From Rummeliibacillus sp044763875 (GTDB taxonomy: Bacteria > Bacillota > Bacilli > Bacillales_A > Planococcaceae): a stretch of 64,000 nucleotides of DNA. The position numbers and the translations under genes were made by a program. Each line of letters begins with the position of its first letter. The first letter of the stretch is position 1. This document shows positions 61,651 to 64,000 of the stretch, piece by piece. The stretch lies in the NCBI RefSeq assembly GCF_044763875.1, contig NZ_JBIWGZ010000008.1, forward strand, positions 62,001 to 126,000, in the 5' to 3' direction. The notes beneath the pieces are model-generated. The model had not been told where the DNA came from, made no database searches, and saw nothing but the letters and a program-made list of their open reading frames with translations.

Positions 61651-61832
61651 TTTATCCCGTATTAACGGACAGTAAGACTCCATGATAAGTAGATGGGAAC
61701 TGCCCGTAAAAGCCCGATTGGTTCGGTCCAACAGGATGTTGGACACTCAGTTGTTGCCACAGGACGTGGCGAAATTAAACTGAGTTCTTCTTTCAGTGGG
61801 GATAAGCCCCCACTGATGGAAGTTTCACTTTT
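61651..61832 (-). repeat. Repeat family A, copy 3 (3'-UTR type, inside the pst operon)
   Basis: In minus orientation it follows the pstS stop codon: AAAGTGAAACTT, CAGTGGGGG/CCCCACTG, AACTCAG...CTGAGT enclosing CCACGTCCTGTGG, CCAACATCCTGTTGG, CCGAACCAATCGG, ACGGGCAGT and a diverged right arm ending ACGGGATAAAA. The gene-element orientation is the same as in copies 1 and 2. Confidence 0.78.
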
Positions 61833-61843
61833 TTTGATACTAA

Positions 61844-62743
61844 TTATTTTAAGTCTGACATTGGGATATAACCCATTTTCTTCACTGTGTCCGCAAAATC
61901 ATCACCTGATACATAGTCGATAAACCCTTTAACAGCATCTTTAGGTTCACCATTTGTAATCATATATTCATATGACCAGAATGGATATTTTTTAGCTACG
62001 ATATTTTCAGTAGTTGGTTCAACATTATTAATATTTAATACTTTTAAAGCATCCTTTTTATCTCCAACTAAATAAGACATAGCAAGATAGCTAATAGAAC
62101 CTGGTGTTGAGTTAACTGATTGTTCAACAGCGCCATTTGAATCTTGTGCTGTTCCAAGGCTATCATCGATTTTAGCGTCTTTCATAAGTGTAGATTCGAA
62201 TGTTGCACGTGTACCAGAAGATGCTGGACGATTAATGACATTAATTTTTTCATCATTCCCTCCAACTTCTTTCCAGTTTTTCACTTTCCCTGAGTAAATG
62301 TCTTGAATTTGTTTCTCAGTTAAAGAATCAACTTTAACATCTTTATTTACTACCATGGCAAAAGCAATACCTGCTACTTTTGTATCAACAAGCTTGTCCG
62401 CCATAGATTTATCTTCTAATTTATCTGCTGAAGGAACATCAGAGTTACCAATATTAACAGCACCAGAAGCTACTTGGTTTACACCAGTACCACTTCCCCC
62501 ACCTTGTACAGTAACTGTAAGATCTGGGTTAGTACCTTGAATTTCATTTGCAGCTTCTTCAGCTAGGGGTTGAAGAGCAGTTGATCCAGCAGCTGTTACT
62601 GATCCAGACAATGTCGCCTCTGTTTTCTTTGAAGTATCAGAACCGCTAGTTTTATCACTACTAGTTTGAGCATTTCCACAACCAGCTAAAACACCTGCTA
62701 AAATTAAACCAACCATTGACACTTTTAAACCTGAAAATTTCAC
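61844..62743 (-). CDS. pstS: Phosphate-binding lipoprotein PstS
   Basis: High-affinity phosphate-binding protein of 299 aa. It has a lipoprotein signal with lipobox VLAGC (Cys21-22), a serine/lysine-rich linker, then GSVTAAGSTALQPLAEEAANEI, VQGGGSGTGVNQVASGAVNIGNSD and NRPASSGTRATFES, all phosphate-contacting PstS motifs. Start is GTG with GGGAGG ahead. Pho-box-like repeats lie upstream. Confidence 0.93.
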   Translation of the reverse strand: MKFSGLKVSMVGLILAGVLAGCGNAQTSSDKTSGSDTSKKTEATLSGSVTAAGSTALQPLAEEAANEIQGTNPDLTVTVQGGGSGTGVNQVASGAVNIGNSDVPSADKLEDKSMADKLVDTKVAGIAFAMVVNKDVKVDSLTEKQIQDIYSGKVKNWKEVGGNDEKINVINRPASSGTRATFESTLMKDAKIDDSLGTAQDSNGAVEQSVNSTPGSISYLAMSYLVGDKKDALKVLNINNVEPTTENIVAKKYPFWSYEYMITNGEPKDAVKGFIDYVSGDDFADTVKKMGYIPMSDLK

Positions 62744-62849
62744 TTTCTTTTCCTCCCTTTATCAGTCCATCTTTTTTCTCTTCACTTCAACTTACAACTT
62801 AATAATAAAGGTCAATTGTTATCCTACTGTGTATGCAATATTAATTTAA

Positions 62850-62962
62850 AGTAAATGTATTTAATAAAATGTAAATGGTATTTTTTACTTTTACAAAAAA
62901 CGCTAGTAAGCCCCAACGCTTTTCGCTATTTTCTTTGTAAAGGTATTTACATTCTATTTACA
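62850..62962 (-). promoter_or_regulatory. Putative PhoP boxes upstream of pstS
   Basis: On the minus strand TTTACA (62870-62875) and TTAAAT (62859-62864) start 11 bases apart, with TTTACT at 62850-62855. Farther away, on the plus strand, TTTACA occurs twice exactly 11 bases apart (62946-62951, 62957-62962). TT(A/T)ACA repeats with 11-base period are the PhoP-binding pattern of Bacillus. The remainder of 62744-63185 shows no gene. Confidence 0.5.
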
Positions 62963-63185
62963 TTAATAGAATTGTACACACGGGTATTGGATTTTTATTA
63001 TTCTTAACGATTAAAGAAAACACCAGCTAATAACGTTAAAAACTGTGAGTAGCAATCGTTTCCTACTATTCTTTATTAAGTGTTCTTTGAACTACCCTGT
63101 TTCATAAGTGAATAAGGTAAAGAATCACATTTTTCAAATGAGAGAATACAATGTTGGAAGAAGCCTAAGTAAAGGAATGAGACAT

Positions 63186-63800
63186 ATGTATAATTCGTGT
63201 TCATGTCCATATTGCGTTTCCCAAACAATGCAACATGGCAGTAATATGTACAATGATTATGGTTTGTCCCCATATCCGTACTTTACTACACCGTATCATC
63301 CGCAATTTTCAGGTCAGTTTGCTACACAAGATATGAATTATGGATCAAGGGTTAATTTTTCGCAATTCAAAAACGATGATGGTTCAATTGTTTTAAAGGA
63401 TTATGGTCCAAAGCCCTTTGTAGTTAATATTGAGAAAGCTACTTTGCAAAATAATTCCTATCGTACCGCTTTATGGACGGGGAATCATTTACAACTTACT
63501 TTGATGAGTATCGATGTTGGAGATGACATAGGTTTGGAGGTACACCCAAATCTAGATCAATTCTTACGTATTGAAGAGGGTCAAGGTATTATGAAAATGG
63601 GGAATAGTAAAAATAATTTATATTACCAAAGAAGAGTTAAGGATGGTTTTGCGATCTTCGTACCTGCTGGTACATGGCACGATTTAATCAATACGGGGAA
63701 TAAACCGATTAAATTGTATTCCATTTATGCACCACCCAACCATCCACGTGGTACAATTCAACAAACTAAGGCAATTGCGCAAGCTGAGGAAAAGGACTGA
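63186..63800 (+). CDS. Cupin domain protein
   Basis: A 204-aa protein with a Cys/Tyr-rich N-terminus (MYNSCSCPYCVSQTMQHG, then NDYGLSPYPYFTTPYHPQ) resembling spore-coat proteins, and a C-terminal cupin: GLEVHPNLDQFLRIEEGQG (motif 1) and VPAGTWHDLINTGNKPIKLYSIYAPPNHP (motif 2), with metal-ligand His, Gln/Glu and His. The function is unknown; a coat-associated or sugar-isomerase-like cupin is possible. The frame is open 26 codons upstream from a GTG, but the ATG at 63186 has AAAGGA 9 bases ahead. Confidence 0.82.
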   Translation: MYNSCSCPYCVSQTMQHGSNMYNDYGLSPYPYFTTPYHPQFSGQFATQDMNYGSRVNFSQFKNDDGSIVLKDYGPKPFVVNIEKATLQNNSYRTALWTGNHLQLTLMSIDVGDDIGLEVHPNLDQFLRIEEGQGIMKMGNSKNNLYYQRRVKDGFAIFVPAGTWHDLINTGNKPIKLYSIYAPPNHPRGTIQQTKAIAQAEEKD

Positions 63801-63950
63801 TTTTTGTTTTAAAAAGAACTTTAATTGCAAAAGGATTAGGTATCTTATAAAGAAATTAGGATCTTCTCTTTACTTAACAATGCCAATATCCTTATCAAAA
63901 ATTCTAGTTCACTAGCCTGACCTCCAAATAAAAAGTCGACATCAAAAGAT

Positions 63951-63990
63951 AAGGACCTCCAATATAGATGGAAGTCCTTTCTTTTTTTAT
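63951..63990 (+). terminator. Terminator of the cupin gene
   Basis: AAGGACcTCCA / TGGAaGTCCTT stem followed by TCTTTTTTT. Confidence 0.75.
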
Positions 63991-64000
63991 TGCTTGGTAA

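Noticed and set aside
1..64000. CRISPR arrays, tRNA or rRNA genes, prophage modules
   Set aside because: I saw no regularly spaced short repeats, no cloverleaf-like sequence that I could defend, and no phage structural genes.

Overview
The window looks like chromosomal DNA of an AT-rich, endospore-forming Firmicute, most likely a Bacillaceae/Planococcaceae member (Lysinibacillus, Solibacillus, Viridibacillus or Rummeliibacillus type; genus is inference). The reasons are strong GGAGG-type ribosome binding sites, frequent GTG/TTG starts, a PrkA-YhbH-SpoVR sporulation block, a LytH-like cell-wall peptidase, a lysine riboswitch, an RNase J and secreted subtilases. I saw no tRNA, rRNA, CRISPR array, prophage or intact transposase.

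Layout. 0-5.5 kb: start of a PadR-like regulator, a PLP aminotransferase, an amino-acid ABC importer (binding protein, permease, ATPase) and a universal stress protein. 5.8-12.6 kb: a 1147-aa subtilase, an RNase J paralogue flanked by gene debris (frameshifted LysM fragment, truncated nucleobase permease) and a DedA protein. 13-15.4 kb: AraC-GyrI regulator, small Cys-rich protein, AHSA1-like protein, thioesterase. 15.4-30.8 kb: a complete-looking phenylacetate catabolic region. PaaX, a nitronate-monooxygenase-like flavoprotein and a gamma carbonic anhydrase-like protein sit beside a 14-gene operon on the minus strand (paaK, FNR, ferredoxin, paaA, paaB, paaC, paaD, EthD, two crotonases, aldehyde dehydrogenase, paaH, paaJ, third crotonase), with a PaaI thioesterase transcribed divergently. 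31-40.4 kb: second large subtilase with Ig-like repeats, SpoVR, YhbH, PrkA, LytH-like peptidase. 40.5-47 kb: DUF1801 protein, a small-ORF locus, and a DabAB-type inorganic-carbon cluster (dabB, dabA, DUF2294, degenerate beta-carbonic-anhydrase-like protein). 47-54 kb: a gene-poor stretch with a Fur-box-like palindrome and a DUF1540 gene, then an HtrA-like secreted protease, Old Yellow Enzyme, DUF1697, GmhB-like HAD phosphatase and an Orn/Lys/Arg decarboxylase family protein. 54-64 kb: a radical SAM/SPASM enzyme with a 28-aa peptide gene beside it, riboswitch-controlled dapA, a chemotaxis receptor, pstS-pstC-pstA without pstB, and a cupin protein.

How the genes work together. PaaK makes phenylacetyl-CoA, PaaABC(D) epoxidises the ring, PaaG isomerises the epoxide to oxepin-CoA, an aldehyde dehydrogenase oxidises the ring-opened semialdehyde, and PaaF/PaaH/PaaJ perform beta-oxidation. 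There is no PaaE; a [4Fe-4S] ferredoxin and a thioredoxin-reductase-like FNR occupy its place. There is also no MaoC-type hydratase of the PaaZ kind.

Repeats. Two non-coding families recur. Family A (three long copies and one remnant) follows the stop codon of a gene, always in that gene's orientation, and folds into several hairpins. Family B/C/D are fold-back elements sharing a G+C-rich core but with different outer stems. The most noteworthy items are the radical SAM/peptide pair, prkA apparently starting at AUA, the ferredoxin/FNR replacement of PaaE, the family A 3'-UTR repeats, the Fur-box promoter antisense to the DUF1540 gene, and the pst operon without its ATPase.
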